Shown: positions 28,258-37,058 of the stretch, piece after piece
Layout of the letters: every line of letters starts with the position of its first letter
Numbering within the stretch: the first letter of the stretch is position 1
From: Priestia aryabhattai
Lineage (GTDB): Bacteria; Bacillota; Bacilli; Bacillales; Bacillaceae_H
Direction: 5' to 3'
Length of the DNA stretch: 64,000 bases
Assembly: GCF_023715685.1 (NCBI RefSeq)
Contig: NZ_JAMBOQ010000003.1
Location: 186,001 to 250,000 of the forward strand
Notes under the pieces: generated by a model
Told to the model about the DNA's origin: nothing
Seen by the model: only the letters and a program-made list of their open reading frames with translations
Databases searched by the model: none
Program-made: the position numbers and the translations under genes

Positions 28258-28770
28258 TTGATAAGCTGGAGTCCATTCAATCTCTCCGCACTTATTCGTA
28301 TAATCAATATTTACCTCAAAGTTATGTTTTTCATAAAAATGAATCAATCTTTCGAGATGATCCCAGTCGCGCTCAGCGATATCCCCTTTAATGACATGAA
28401 CATTTTGATCAACCGCTACTTCTTTTAAATAATTCATACATACAGAGCCATATCCCTTATTAGCAGGACCTTTAATGTCACCAATAAAAATAGTGTGATT
28501 ATCTTCATATACGCCATCGATGGCAAAATCCCAAGCGCCTCTATAGGCTTTTGTACATTCATTTAGCATAATTTTACATGCGTTGCCGTCATTTTGTGCC
28601 GATACAATAACTAACTGATTATCTTCAGGCTGATCGACACCAATAACTTCATACTTTTTAGCAATTTCTTTTAAATTATCCTGCATGCGAAACAGCTGAA
28701 ACTCTAAATCATCAAGTGTTTCTTTTAATTCTTCTGCATTCTGTTTTTTTTCTGTAAGCTGAGTAAACAT
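28255..28770 (-). CDS. GNAT-like acetyltransferase-fold protein with N-terminal coiled coil
   Basis: 171 residues. Residues 5-45 form a charged coiled coil (EKKQNAEELKETLDDLEFQL). The rest has GNAT features: strands DNHTIFIGDIKG, the acetyl-CoA-loop-like NKGYGSVCMNYL, and DHLERLIHFYEKHNFEV near the C-terminus. The usual Q/R-x-x-G-x-G/A loop is reduced to NKGYGS, so enzymatic activity is uncertain. AAAGGAG precedes ATG 28770. Substrate is unknown. Confidence 0.7.
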   Translation of the reverse strand: MFTQLTEKKQNAEELKETLDDLEFQLFRMQDNLKEIAKKYEVIGVDQPEDNQLVIVSAQNDGNACKIMLNECTKAYRGAWDFAIDGVYEDNHTIFIGDIKGPANKGYGSVCMNYLKEVAVDQNVHVIKGDIAERDWDHLERLIHFYEKHNFEVNIDYTNKCGEIEWTPAYQ

Positions 28771-29028
28771 TTTATACTCCTTTCCGTCTGTTTTCGGTCT
28801 AAGTGCGCCTATGACAAAGAGGACACGGTGTATAAAGCGAAACTTTATTTGGCAAAGTATCTAGCTTAGTAAAAATATAAAAAGGAAAGAACCTGATTTG
28901 ATTGGTTGTTCATCAAAACGGCTGCTTTCCTTATCATTCACTTTTAAATTTTTCACAACGTGTATAAGGGTAACAAAGACTCACTAACCTTGTCAATAAG
29001 GTTGGGGCTCTATTTATGAAGGAAGTAA

Positions 29029-29370
29029 CGAGTAATATTACTTAGTCAGGTAGAATTAAAAGAAAGCGGTTTTCACGTTCGGTATTTTAACAACGGAGAA
29101 GACGCATTAAACTCTATTCATCAGCAAAAGCCGGAAGTGGTTGTTCTAGATATCATGCTAGGAGAAAATAAGTTAGACGGCTGGGATGTTTTAAGACATC
29201 TTAAAGAAAATACAGAGACAGAAAAAATTCCTATCTTAATCTCATCTGCTTTAGGCGAAAGAAGCAAAGGATTAGAGCTTGGAGTGTGTGAGTTTCTTAA
29301 CAAACCCTATCAGTCTAGTAAATTATCCAAAACGATTCTCCAGCTGCTTTTGAAAAAAACAAGAGCATGA
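29029..29370 (+). pseudogene. Truncated response-regulator receiver domain
   Basis: Open from 29029 without an initiator, the frame encodes QVELKESGFHVRYFNNGEDA then KPEVVVLDIMLGENKLDGWD, IPILISSALGERSKGLE and VCEFLNKPYQSSKL. The phosphoacceptor Asp (VVLDIML), the Ser/Thr switch and the K of NKPY remain. The first strand with its acidic pair is gone and a TAA lies at 29026. An ATG at 29137 would skip the phosphorylation site. The next reading frame (ATG 29381 with AGGAGAAATT before it) stops after 8 codons. I read this as the remains of a signalling operon. Confidence 0.7.
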
Positions 29371-29862
29371 AGGAGAAATTATGATTCCGTCAGATAAAGA
29401 AGAGTAGAAATTTGGTGAGGCTTCGTTATTTCTACGGAGTCTCATTAAACGAAAAGAAAGTTAGTAAAGTAAGATAAAAAACCATTGAAAACGTTCTCAA
29501 AATGTGGTTTTATAGAAAGTAGGCATAACATGATGACCTTAGAATTACCTTTTTCCACCTCCTTACATGTGTAAGGAGGCTTTTTTGTATAAATATAGTA
29601 AGATAAGATAACAAAACCTGACGCAGAATCGTTCATTGAATTTCAGTTGGTTAAGAAGCTGCTCAAGAAAGTTTGATAATGAAAGGCATGAAGCTCTGGA
29701 AATTATTTTACAAAGGGAGGTGATCTAGCCAAGAAGTGATGGTAGTTCAATTTTTATAATCATAGTATAATAAAAAATACGGTTATAAAAGCTGTGTTTG
29801 TTATACATCTTTTATATAGAAGGTAAGGTTGAATTTTATATTTTCTTAAAGGAGGTCTTTCC
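29371..29862 (+). other. Intergenic region with orphan terminator and cre-like palindrome
   Basis: No intact gene. TGAAAACGTTCTCA (29486-29499) is cre-like and sits at the centre of a longer imperfect palindrome (about 29481-29508). CCTCCTTAC-ATGT-GTAAGGAGG plus seven T (29558-29587) is a strong terminator with no gene in front. Together with the truncated regulator this looks like the scar of a lost operon. Confidence 0.6.
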
Positions 29863-30237
29863 TTGGATATTGCGTATATAATTGCTGAAGAAAGAATTAG
29901 ACAAGCAATAAAAGACGGTGACTTTGATAAGCTACCTGGGGAAGGAAAACCATTAAAGTTAGAAGATTTATCACATATACCTGAAGAACTGCGCCAAGCG
30001 TATAGGATGTTAAAAAATGCAAACATGATAACTGATGAACAAGAGCTAAAACGAGATATGGCTACAATAGAAGAATTAATTTCTATATGCACGGATGCTA
30101 ATGAAGAACAAAGGCTAACAGAGATGCTTACGGAAAAGCGTTTGCGCTTTGAGCAGCTCGTTGACAAGAAAAAGATGACAAGTTCTGCAGCTTACAGGAC
30201 GTATCAGAATAAAATTCACTCCAAATTTTTTTATTAA
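29863..30237 (+). CDS. DUF1992 (DnaJ-homologue family, subfamily C member 28-like) protein
   Basis: 124 residues, starting at TTG 29863 only 6 bases after AAAGGAGGT. The N-terminal motif IAEERIRQAIKDGDFDKLPG followed by EGKPLKLEDL is the DUF1992 signature. The rest is helical and charged (LISICTDANEEQRLTEMLTE). There is no J-domain HPD motif. The family has no settled function. The lipase-like gene follows after 36 bases. Confidence 0.82.
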   Translation: MDIAYIIAEERIRQAIKDGDFDKLPGEGKPLKLEDLSHIPEELRQAYRMLKNANMITDEQELKRDMATIEELISICTDANEEQRLTEMLTEKRLRFEQLVDKKKMTSSAAYRTYQNKIHSKFFY

Positions 30238-30273
30238 TGAGTATAATGGACGAGACGATCGGAGGGTGAGAAC

Positions 30274-31080
30274 TTGCGGCTATTGATTTTATTGATTAGT
30301 ATTATATTATTTATTTCGCTTTGTTTTTATATCTTTGCCCCACAAACAAAACGAGGTGCCCAATCGAAAAATGTGCCGGTTTTATTTATTCATGGCTATT
30401 TAGGTAGTCAAAAAAGTTTAGGGAAAATGATTAAACGATTTGAACAAAACGGATGGGGAACTAAAGTAGCTTACTGTGTCGTTCAAAAAGATGGAGCTAT
30501 TCAGTGGAAGCATATTATGAAAGCAAAAGAGGGAAAACTTCCGCTTATTCATATCGTCTTTAAAAAGCCAGATGCCAGTATTGCACAGCAGCAAAAATGG
30601 ATTGAAGCTATTATGCAAGATGTACGTGATACATATAAAACATCTTCTGTTGATTTAGTTGGACATAGTATGGGAGGAGTAACAGCAGCTGCTGTTAGTT
30701 TGTCTAACCCTCAATATATTCAAAAATTAGTTACGTTAGGATCACCAATTCAAGGATTAGATTATCAGGAATTAATGGAGATGTACCCTCATGCACGCAA
30801 TCATATTGAATCTATGGGTGCCCGTGATTTAGCTTTTCACTCTATAGCGTTGAACAAGCTATACGAAAGTCGTCAAGATTTCTCAAAAGAAATCGACGTT
30901 TTTTCAGGAGCAGGAGATGTGGGAGATAAGACAGATGGTGTGGTAACAGTAGAAAGTGCATATGGACTGCAAGAGTTTACCGAACATATTCATCTCCAAA
31001 CGTTTCATGAAGCACATTCGGATTTACATGAAAGCCCAGAGGTTGATAAAGCTGTCTATCAATTTTTAAAACGGGATTAA
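30274..31080 (+). CDS. Membrane-anchored alpha/beta hydrolase (DUF915 type)
   Basis: 268 residues with an N-terminal hydrophobic signal-anchor (residues 2-22), so the enzyme faces outward. VLFIHGYLGSQKSL gives the oxyanion region, the nucleophile elbow is VGHSMGG (S132), and the catalytic His lies in EAHSDLHESPEV (H248). DUF915 hydrolases are predicted cell-surface esterases or lipases. The start is TTG 30274 with GGAGGGTGAG upstream. Confidence 0.85.
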   Translation: MRLLILLISIILFISLCFYIFAPQTKRGAQSKNVPVLFIHGYLGSQKSLGKMIKRFEQNGWGTKVAYCVVQKDGAIQWKHIMKAKEGKLPLIHIVFKKPDASIAQQQKWIEAIMQDVRDTYKTSSVDLVGHSMGGVTAAAVSLSNPQYIQKLVTLGSPIQGLDYQELMEMYPHARNHIESMGARDLAFHSIALNKLYESRQDFSKEIDVFSGAGDVGDKTDGVVTVESAYGLQEFTEHIHLQTFHEAHSDLHESPEVDKAVYQFLKRD

Positions 31081-31092
31081 AGGGGGATTACG

Positions 31093-31680
31093 ATGCTTTA
31101 CTTAATTAGACACGGCCAAACAGATTGGAATAAAAACAAACTTATTCAAGGGCATGCTGATATTCCGCTCAACGAAGCGGGAAGGCAACAAGCCAAACGC
31201 GTAGCGGAACGTTTTCGAGATACCCATATTGATGTAATCTACACAAGCGATTTGCTTCGTGCGCAGGAGACGGCCCGAGAAATTGCGGCAGTTGCTAAAG
31301 TAGATAAAGTCGAGGTTTGTGAACAGCTGCGTGAGCGCTCTTTTGGAGAACTAGAATCAAAGAACGTAGAAGTTTTGCATGAGCTTGTGCCAAACTATGC
31401 GACAAATTGGGGAGAAGAGCCTTTATATAATATCGAAACGCTCGAAGCTGCTCAAGAACGGATGGTTCGACGGTTAACGGAAATTATGAAGGAGTCTATC
31501 GGAAAGAAAGTAGCAGTTGTTAGTCATGGAGCAGCAATTAATACATTCATTCATCATGTAACAAGCGGAGAACAAGGAACAGGGACTACTATTTTACAAA
31601 ATACATCGATTACAACTTTTGCTTATGAAAGTGGAAAATGGCGTCTCGAAACGATCAATGATGCCAAACATCTTGAATAA
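31093..31680 (+). CDS. Histidine phosphatase family protein (PhoE/GpmB-like)
   Basis: 195 residues. LIRHGQTDWNKNKL at residues 4-17 carries the phosphorylated His and Arg, and VVSHGAAINTFIHH carries the second His. RAQETAREIAAVAKV and LRERSFGELESKNV complete the phosphoglycerate-mutase fold. Such proteins are broad phosphomonoesterases in Bacillus. It is 12 bases after the hydrolase gene and likely cotranscribed. Confidence 0.9.
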   Translation: MLYLIRHGQTDWNKNKLIQGHADIPLNEAGRQQAKRVAERFRDTHIDVIYTSDLLRAQETAREIAAVAKVDKVEVCEQLRERSFGELESKNVEVLHELVPNYATNWGEEPLYNIETLEAAQERMVRRLTEIMKESIGKKVAVVSHGAAINTFIHHVTSGEQGTGTTILQNTSITTFAYESGKWRLETINDAKHLE

Positions 31681-31683
31681 ATA

Positions 31684-31725
31684 TACTTAAAAGCACTGGA
31701 GAATTTTCTTCAGTGCTTTTAAGTA
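31684..31725. terminator. Terminator after the phosphatase gene
   Basis: TACTTAAAAGCACTG and CAGTGCTTTTAAGTA pair perfectly over 15 bp. Confidence 0.8.
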
Positions 31726-31944
31726 TTGTAAATAAGCGAAGAGTAGAGGAGATTGAAAGACGATATATTAATTTTATATATAAATATTTATACAATTGAT
31801 TTTAATAAAAATGCATAGTAAAATAAGTTTTATTACTATTCTATTAAAGCGTTTAGTATAACTGGATTTCCTAATATTGTTTAATAAGCAACTATATTTC
31901 AGAATAAGATTAATTGATTTGGATAATTTCAAGGAGGATGTAGT

Positions 31945-33264
31945 ATGTCAAAAGATTGGAGTCATTTATTTGAAAGAATGCCTGAATTGCTAGCACCGAC
32001 GATGGCTAAAGACCATCCGAATTTGCCCGTTGTGAAAGAAGAAGGATGCTATTATTACGGGCTGGATGGTAAGGAATATCTCGATTTTACTTCCGGAATT
32101 GCTACGACAAATGTAGGACATAGACATCCGAAAGTAGTAAAAGCCATTAAAGATGGAGCAGATCAATTATTGCATGGTCCTTCAGGTGTTATTATGTACG
32201 AATCGATATTAAAGTTAGCTGATGAGTTAGGGAAGGTAACACCGGGCGATTTAGACTGTTTTTTCTTTGGGAATAGTGGCACCGAAGCAATTGAAGGAGC
32301 ATTGAAATTAGCGAGACATGTGACTAAGCGTCCGTACGTTATTTCTTTTTTAGGTTGTTTTCATGGCCGTTCCATGGGAGCTTTAAGTGTTACAACATCC
32401 AAAAGTAAATATAGACAATTTCAGCAGCCGTCGGGACTGACGTATCAAATTCCATATGCAAATCCAAAAGAGTGTCCTGCAGAGCTAGATAGCGATATAT
32501 ACTTTACTGAAAAGCTTGAAAAAGATTTTGAAACACTGTTTAAGCACCAAGTGACGCCTGAAGAAGTGGCTGCGGTTATTTTGGAACCAGTATTAGGAGA
32601 AGGCGGCTATATTATTCCTCCTAAAAGTTGGATGAAGAAGTTAAGAGAAATTTGTGATCGACACGGAATATTACTTATTTTTGATGAAGTGCAAACGGGT
32701 TTTGGACGCACCGGCGAATGGTTTGCTGGACAAACGTTCGATGTCGTACCGGATATCATGGCTATAGCAAAAGGAATTGCTTCTGGAATTCCACTTAGTG
32801 CAACAGTAGCTTCTCAAGAATTAATGAAGCAGTGGCCGCTTGGCACACATAGTACAACATTTGGAGGGAATCCTATTGGATGTTCAGCAGCGCTTGCAAC
32901 TCTTGAAGTGATGAAAGAAGAACAACTGCTGGATAATACGAAAAAAATGGGTGCTTATGCGTTAGAAAAGCTACATCTTTTAAAGGAAAAACATTCAGTG
33001 ATTGGTGATATCCGTGGTTTAGGACTTATGATTGGAATTGAAATTGTTGATCCTTATACGGGAGAAGGAGATGGAGACGCCTTATTCGAGATTTTAGATC
33101 TAGCTTTAGAAAAAGGCGTGTTATTTTATTTTTGCGGAAATGCAAGTGAAGTTATTCGTATGGTACCTCCGCTTACTGTAACAAAAGAACAGATAGATGA
33201 TGGCATTCGCATGCTAGATGAAGCTATTACTTCTTTTGAAAAAAAGTCAGTTGTAAAGGCATGA
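31945..33264 (+). CDS. Class III aminotransferase, 4-aminobutyrate type
   Basis: A 439-residue PLP enzyme. [16 protein letters not shown] binds the cofactor phosphate, [14 protein letters not shown] carries the PLP-pairing Asp, and [13 protein letters not shown] carries the Schiff-base Lys. [18 protein letters not shown] follows. Overall it matches GabT/aspartate-aminotransferase-family ACOAT-like enzymes that transaminate omega-amino acids to semialdehydes. It stands alone, with AAGGAGGATG before ATG. The upstream 260 bases gave no convincing operator. Confidence 0.87.
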   Translation: MSKDWSHLFERMPELLAPTMAKDHPNLPVVKEEGCYYYGLDGKEYLDFTSGIATTNVGHRHPKVVKAIKDGADQLLHGPSGVIMYESILKLADELGKVTPGDLDCFFFGNSGTEAIEGALKLARHVTKRPYVISFLGCFHGRSMGALSVTTSKSKYRQFQQPSGLTYQIPYANPKECPAELDSDIYFTEKLEKDFETLFKHQVTPEEVAAVILEPVLGEGGYIIPPKSWMKKLREICDRHGILLIFDEVQTGFGRTGEWFAGQTFDVVPDIMAIAKGIASGIPLSATVASQELMKQWPLGTHSTTFGGNPIGCSAALATLEVMKEEQLLDNTKKMGAYALEKLHLLKEKHSVIGDIRGLGLMIGIEIVDPYTGEGDGDALFEILDLALEKGVLFYFCGNASEVIRMVPPLTVTKEQIDDGIRMLDEAITSFEKKSVVKA

Positions 33265-33364
33265 TTACAAAAATATAAAAAAAATTATATATTTGTAACC
33301 TAGTTGTCATAGTAATGGTAGCGATATCATAGTTTTAGAGGGAAAACAATTTTCTGAAAAGTAG

Positions 33365-33614
33365 TTGACATCTGTTTGTGCAGCATGTAACATAATACTT
33401 ATCTTATCAACAATTATCAACAAAATTCGACAAACTTCTTATCAAGAGAGGTGGAGGGATAGGCCCTGTGAAACCTCGGCAACGGACTTTATAGAACCGT
33501 GCCAACTCCCACAAGCAGTGCTTGAAAGATAAGAAGAGACCAGGCTTACTAACAATTGTGATCCCAACCTCTTCTTACAGGCACTTAGACACTGTAAGTG
33601 GAGGTTTTAATTTT
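33365..33614 (+). ncRNA. SAM-I (S-box) riboswitch with its own promoter and terminator, no gene downstream
   Basis: The promoter is TTGACA (33365-33370), 17 bases, TAACAT. The aptamer runs 33435-33536: P1 CTTCTTATC/GATAAGAAG, the conserved AGAGAGGTGGAGGGA, CCTGTGAAACCTCGGCAAC, GTGCCAACTCC and GCTTGAAAGATAAGAAGAG. The terminator AACCTC...GAGGTT spans 33566-33610. Its 5' arm contains CTCTTCTT, complementary to AAGAAGAG at the 3' side of P1, the normal antiterminator switch. Beyond it, GGAGG and ATG open only a 4-codon frame before a stop. The preceding stretch 33265-33364 is AT-rich with a weak TTACAAA/TTTGTAA stem. Confidence 0.93.
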
Positions 33615-33640
33615 ATGACAAGAGTATGACATTTAGATAA

Positions 33641-33675
33641 AAAAACAGCAGGTAATTTCGCCTGCTGTTTTTATA
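33641..33675. terminator. Bidirectional terminator after the riboswitch
   Basis: AAAAACAGCAGG and CCTGCTGTTTTT pair. It ends any read-through RNA from the riboswitch on plus and the small peptide operon on minus. Confidence 0.88.
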
Positions 33676-33766
33676 TGCTGTAAAACGATAAATAACCTAC
33701 CAGAATACCTAGTAAAAGAACTCCGGTAGTAATACCGACAATCCACCATATCATTTTTTTCATCAT
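33671..33766 (-). CDS. Small single-span membrane peptide, 31 residues
   Basis: The frame reads MMKKMIWWIVGI then a hydrophobic run and ends GYLSFYSI. It is a single membrane helix with a positive N-terminus. AGAGGAA lies 6-9 bases before the two possible ATG codons (33766 and 33763). It begins 13 bases after the stop of the secreted-protein gene and ends in the shared terminator, so it is the second gene of a two-gene unit. Function is unknown. Confidence 0.65.
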   Translation of the reverse strand: MMKKMIWWIVGITTGVLLLGILVGYLSFYSI

Positions 33767-33779
33767 TTATTCCTCTTTA

Positions 33780-34409
33780 TCAATTAACTGTAGCTGTAGA
33801 TCCGCCTGAAGTGCCGGAAGCTGTGCCGTAAACAGTTTGTCTTTTGATTCCGGCATCTTTAGCTGCAACTTTCCACTGCCAGTCGATCCGCCCGTAGGCT
33901 CGGTTGTTTTGTACCCAAGATTTTGAATTCTTTTTTGAAATAGACACAAGGGGGTTTACATTTTTCGTAACGACGCCTCGTACACTTTTGACTGAAGTCA
34001 CCGATGAGTTTTTTGTGTAATAGTCTACGTACACCGTTAGTTTCGTTGTTGTAAATCCAGCCGCTTTATAAGAAGCCGTATAAGCTGCTGTTTTGAATAA
34101 AGGTGAAGCCGTTCTTGCTCCGTATGCTGCTGTACTTGCAGCTTCAACCGTGCCGCTGCTCTCTTCAATATCCATTTTTAACAGAGATGGATCCTTTAGT
34201 GATTGTACAACTTTTTGTTTTTGCTGACGTGACAGTTTTGAAAATTCATATAGTGCACTTTTATCACTTTGCGCTTTCAAAAACTGAGTATAAGAAGCAA
34301 CCGTTAAATGGGCAGGTTTTTCACTAGCCAGAACAGAATTTGGTACGACTAATATACACAATAATACACTTATCAAGAAAAAAGAAAAAAACGTTCTTTT
34401 TGTAGCCAT
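33780..34409 (-). CDS. Secreted protein of unknown function
   Basis: 209 residues with a clear Sec signal peptide (positive start MATKR, hydrophobic core, cleavage near VLASEK). The mature part is rich in Ser, Thr, Lys and Ala. An N-terminal helical half (SYTQFLKAQSDKSALYEFSK, LSRQQKQKVVQSLKDPSLLK) precedes a beta-rich half with many Tyr and Thr (TTTKLTVYVDYYTKNSSVTS). No Cys, no sortase motif and no recognised domain. It is followed by a 31-residue membrane peptide. Confidence 0.7.
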   Translation of the reverse strand: MATKRTFFSFFLISVLLCILVVPNSVLASEKPAHLTVASYTQFLKAQSDKSALYEFSKLSRQQKQKVVQSLKDPSLLKMDIEESSGTVEAASTAAYGARTASPLFKTAAYTASYKAAGFTTTKLTVYVDYYTKNSSVTSVKSVRGVVTKNVNPLVSISKKNSKSWVQNNRAYGRIDWQWKVAAKDAGIKRQTVYGTASGTSGGSTATVN

Positions 34410-34462
34410 ATTTATATAAATCCTTTCTATTACTCTATCTTTATAAATAGATAAGAAGTAAT

Positions 34463-35032
34463 TTATCGTTTTGAAGAAGGGCTATGTGCTGTCATATTAA
34501 CTGTCATCACGACACGGGCTTGCTGCACGGATTCAATAAAACATTCGTATAAAGAAGCGAATACTTTGTCCACATCCCCTTCTAAAGCTGTTGCAAAAGG
34601 CACGGTTTCGGCAAAAACTCCCTGTTGTTTAACTGCGCCAATTCCGCTTTTGATGATGTCTACATAATGCGGCGTATCTAATGGATACAAAGAAAATTGA
34701 GTGGATACAGGGAACGAAGCACAAAGCTGTTGCTTTGGAGACACGCTTTCTTTTGGTTCTACTTTTCTTTTTTTGAAATATTTTTCGTGCTGCCCTGTTG
34801 AAAATGTAGCATTCAACACAATATGCTTTCCTGATTTTCCAGCACTTTTATAAACGGCTTGCACAACTTCAAACACGTCTTTGGCAGTTCCTTCAATAAA
34901 TGTACTAACACGGTCCGTTTTTCGCTGAACTTTAGACATGTCCACTTCGTTTAGTGCGTCTAAAATAATATCGATGAAGTTATCACTCATAACGGAAAGC
35001 GTAAAACGACAGCCAACATTTATTTTTTCCAA
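34463..35032 (-). CDS. ykoF: YkoF-family thiamin/hydroxymethylpyrimidine-binding protein
   Basis: 189 residues with the internal duplication typical of YkoF: NVGCRFTLSVMSDNFIDIIL and STQFSLYPLDTPHYVDIIKS begin the two halves, each ending KHIVLNATFS or RVVMTVNMTAHSP. In B. subtilis YkoF binds thiamin and sits with the ykoEDC transporter genes, which are absent here. The start is TTG 35032 after GGGGTGATT. I saw no TPP riboswitch upstream. Confidence 0.85.
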   Translation of the reverse strand: MEKINVGCRFTLSVMSDNFIDIILDALNEVDMSKVQRKTDRVSTFIEGTAKDVFEVVQAVYKSAGKSGKHIVLNATFSTGQHEKYFKKRKVEPKESVSPKQQLCASFPVSTQFSLYPLDTPHYVDIIKSGIGAVKQQGVFAETVPFATALEGDVDKVFASLYECFIESVQQARVVMTVNMTAHSPSSKR

Positions 35033-35316
35033 ACTAATCACCCCTAAAATATAGATTTGTAGTTTTTTAATCATACAAATCATAAAATAACTTTTCTGTT
35101 TTGTATAGAAACAGAAGATAGATTCTTTATTTTTAGGAAATATTACATAGAAGAAACGAAAATAAATTGCATAACATGAAAAATAAGGGTGTTAAGAAAA
35201 GTCACATAATGAAAAAGAATAAAAAAACAATGTTAGAACTTCTGACAAAAAGCTGGAATATAGACTGAAAACACCATATTATATATACAAGATCACATTA
35301 TTCTCCTGCGATTTCG

Positions 35317-35425
35317 TATAACCTCTTGAAAAAGGGACTTGGGATTTTATCATAAATCCAACCTCCTAGCTGTATAATCAGCTAGGAATTTTTTTTACCC
35401 AAAGTCTCTATAGCGTATGAGGTTA
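35317..35425 (+). promoter_or_regulatory. Nested inverted repeat with terminator in the deaminase leader
   Basis: Outer arms TAACCTC (35319-35325) and GAGGTTA (35419-35425), then GACTTGGG (35336-35343) and CCCAAAGTC (35398-35406), enclose GGATTT/AAATCC and a strong terminator, CCTAGCTG-TATAAT-CAGCTAGG plus eight T (35364-35397). A possible promoter TAGACT-N17-TATACA lies at 35261-35289. This looks like an attenuated leader, family not recognised. The gap 35033-35554 holds nothing else I can support. Confidence 0.5.
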
Positions 35426-35554
35426 CCTACACTTATTCAACTCAGAGCGTGCATCATATATATATAAGAACAGTGTAAGAAAGGTTGCTTGAAGATGTTA
35501 GTGTTCGGCTTGAGCTAGAAAATAGATAGATGTTACGAAAGAGGGGAAGAAGGT

Positions 35555-36898
35555 ATGGCGCACACATTAATTAAAAATGCAGAGATTATTACGATGAATG
35601 AGAAGAACGATATTATTTACGGTGACCTTTATATTGTAGGAAATCATATTGCAGCCATTGGAAAAAATCTGCATCCGGAAAAGGTAGATAAAGTCATTGA
35701 CGCGGCAAATAAAACGATTGTGCCAGGCTTTATACATACTCATATTCATTTATGTCAAACGCTTTTTAGAGGGCAAGCAGATGATTTAGAGCTGCTAGAC
35801 TGGCTTAAAAAGAAAATATGGCCGCTTGAAGCTTCGCATGATGAAGAATCTATTTATTATTCAGCACTGTTAGGGATCGGCGAACTTATTCAAAGCGGAA
35901 CTACAACGATTGTAGATATGGAAACTGTTCATCATACGGACTCTGCTTTTCAAGCTATATCTCAAAGCGGAATCCGAGCTCTTGCAGGAAAAGTAATGAT
36001 GGATAAAAAGGGCGATGATCTGCCAAAAGCCCTTCAGGAGACAACGGCTGACTCTATTAAAGAAAGTGTAGAATTACTTGAAAAATGGCATGATTCAAAT
36101 AACGGTCGTATTCGATATGCATTCTCCCCAAGATTTGTGCTGTCGTGTACGGAAGATTTGCTGCGTGAAGTGAGTCATTTATCAGCTGCATATAATGTTC
36201 ATGTACATACTCATGCTTCTGAGAATCAGGAAGAAATTCGCATCGTAGAAGCTGAAACGGGTATGAGAAATATTATGTATTTAGATCATTTAGGATTAGC
36301 CAATGAGCGCCTTATTTTAGCGCACTGTGTGTGGTTAAACGATCAAGAGAAGCAAATTATTAAGAATCAAGGAGTAAAAGTCAGTCATTGCCCAGGCTCA
36401 AATTTGAAACTCGCATCGGGAATCGCAGATGTGCCCAATCTATTAGAGCAGGGGGTATTTTTAAGTCTTGGCGCTGACGGTGCTCCTTGTAATAACAATT
36501 TAGATATGTTCAACGAAATGAGGCTGGCCGCTACGATTCATAAACCAGCGTATGGACCAACCGCCATGAATGCAAAGCACGTTCTAGAAATGGCTACAAT
36601 CGGCGGAGCGAAAGCAGTTGGGCTCGAAAAAAAAATTGGAAGTTTAGAGGTTGGGAAAAAAGCGGATCTTGCTATTTTAAATTTAAATCAGCTCCATACC
36701 TTTCCATCTTACGGCGTAGACCCTATTTCCAGAGTGGTGTATTCAGCAACGCGAGCAGATGTAGAACTAACGATGGTTGATGGAGAAATCGTGATGGAAA
36801 ATCGCGTGCTGAAAACAATTGACCAGGGAATTGTATTGAAAGAAGCAAATCATTCGATTGATCGTCTTCTAAAAAGAATCCCGCTTTTAATTTCATAA
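35555..36898 (+). CDS. Amidohydrolase of the guanine/8-oxoguanine/adenosine-derivative deaminase group
   Basis: A 447-residue TIM-barrel metal hydrolase of the TRZ/ATZ subfamily. Metal ligands are visible: H63 and H65 (PGFIHTHIHLCQTLFRG), H218 (HVHTHASENQE), H257 (ILAHCVW) and D308 (SLGADGAPCNN). The group deaminates aminated purines and related rings. The next gene is a purine permease, consistent with purine salvage, although the exact substrate (guanine, 8-oxoguanine, SAH/MTA) cannot be told by eye. ATG 35555 follows GAGGGGAAGAAGG. Confidence 0.82.
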   Translation: MAHTLIKNAEIITMNEKNDIIYGDLYIVGNHIAAIGKNLHPEKVDKVIDAANKTIVPGFIHTHIHLCQTLFRGQADDLELLDWLKKKIWPLEASHDEESIYYSALLGIGELIQSGTTTIVDMETVHHTDSAFQAISQSGIRALAGKVMMDKKGDDLPKALQETTADSIKESVELLEKWHDSNNGRIRYAFSPRFVLSCTEDLLREVSHLSAAYNVHVHTHASENQEEIRIVEAETGMRNIMYLDHLGLANERLILAHCVWLNDQEKQIIKNQGVKVSHCPGSNLKLASGIADVPNLLEQGVFLSLGADGAPCNNNLDMFNEMRLAATIHKPAYGPTAMNAKHVLEMATIGGAKAVGLEKKIGSLEVGKKADLAILNLNQLHTFPSYGVDPISRVVYSATRADVELTMVDGEIVMENRVLKTIDQGIVLKEANHSIDRLLKRIPLLIS

Positions 36899-36912
36899 GA
36901 TGTAAAACGAAG

Positions 36913-36942
36913 AAAAGAATGCTTTTTTAGCATTCTTTTTTT
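36913..36942 (+). terminator. Terminator of the deaminase gene
   Basis: AAAAGAATGC and GCATTCTTTT pair, followed by T. Confidence 0.85.
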
Positions 36943-37058
36943 GTATGAATGATTAAAAAGAGCACTCTTGCAACAGACTAAAAAGATAGAAGAAATAAAT
37001 TTTCAAAATTCCAAACTAACGGAAGATAAAAATTTTTATAATGATAGCGTTTTCTGCC

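Noticed and set aside
29486..29499. Functional cre site
   Set aside because: The match is good, but no intact gene lies in reach on either strand, so I list it only as part of an operon scar.
35311..35360. Purine riboswitch in the deaminase leader
   Set aside because: TCGTATAACC recalls the start of the aptamer, but the conserved loop and junction residues and the second hairpin are missing.
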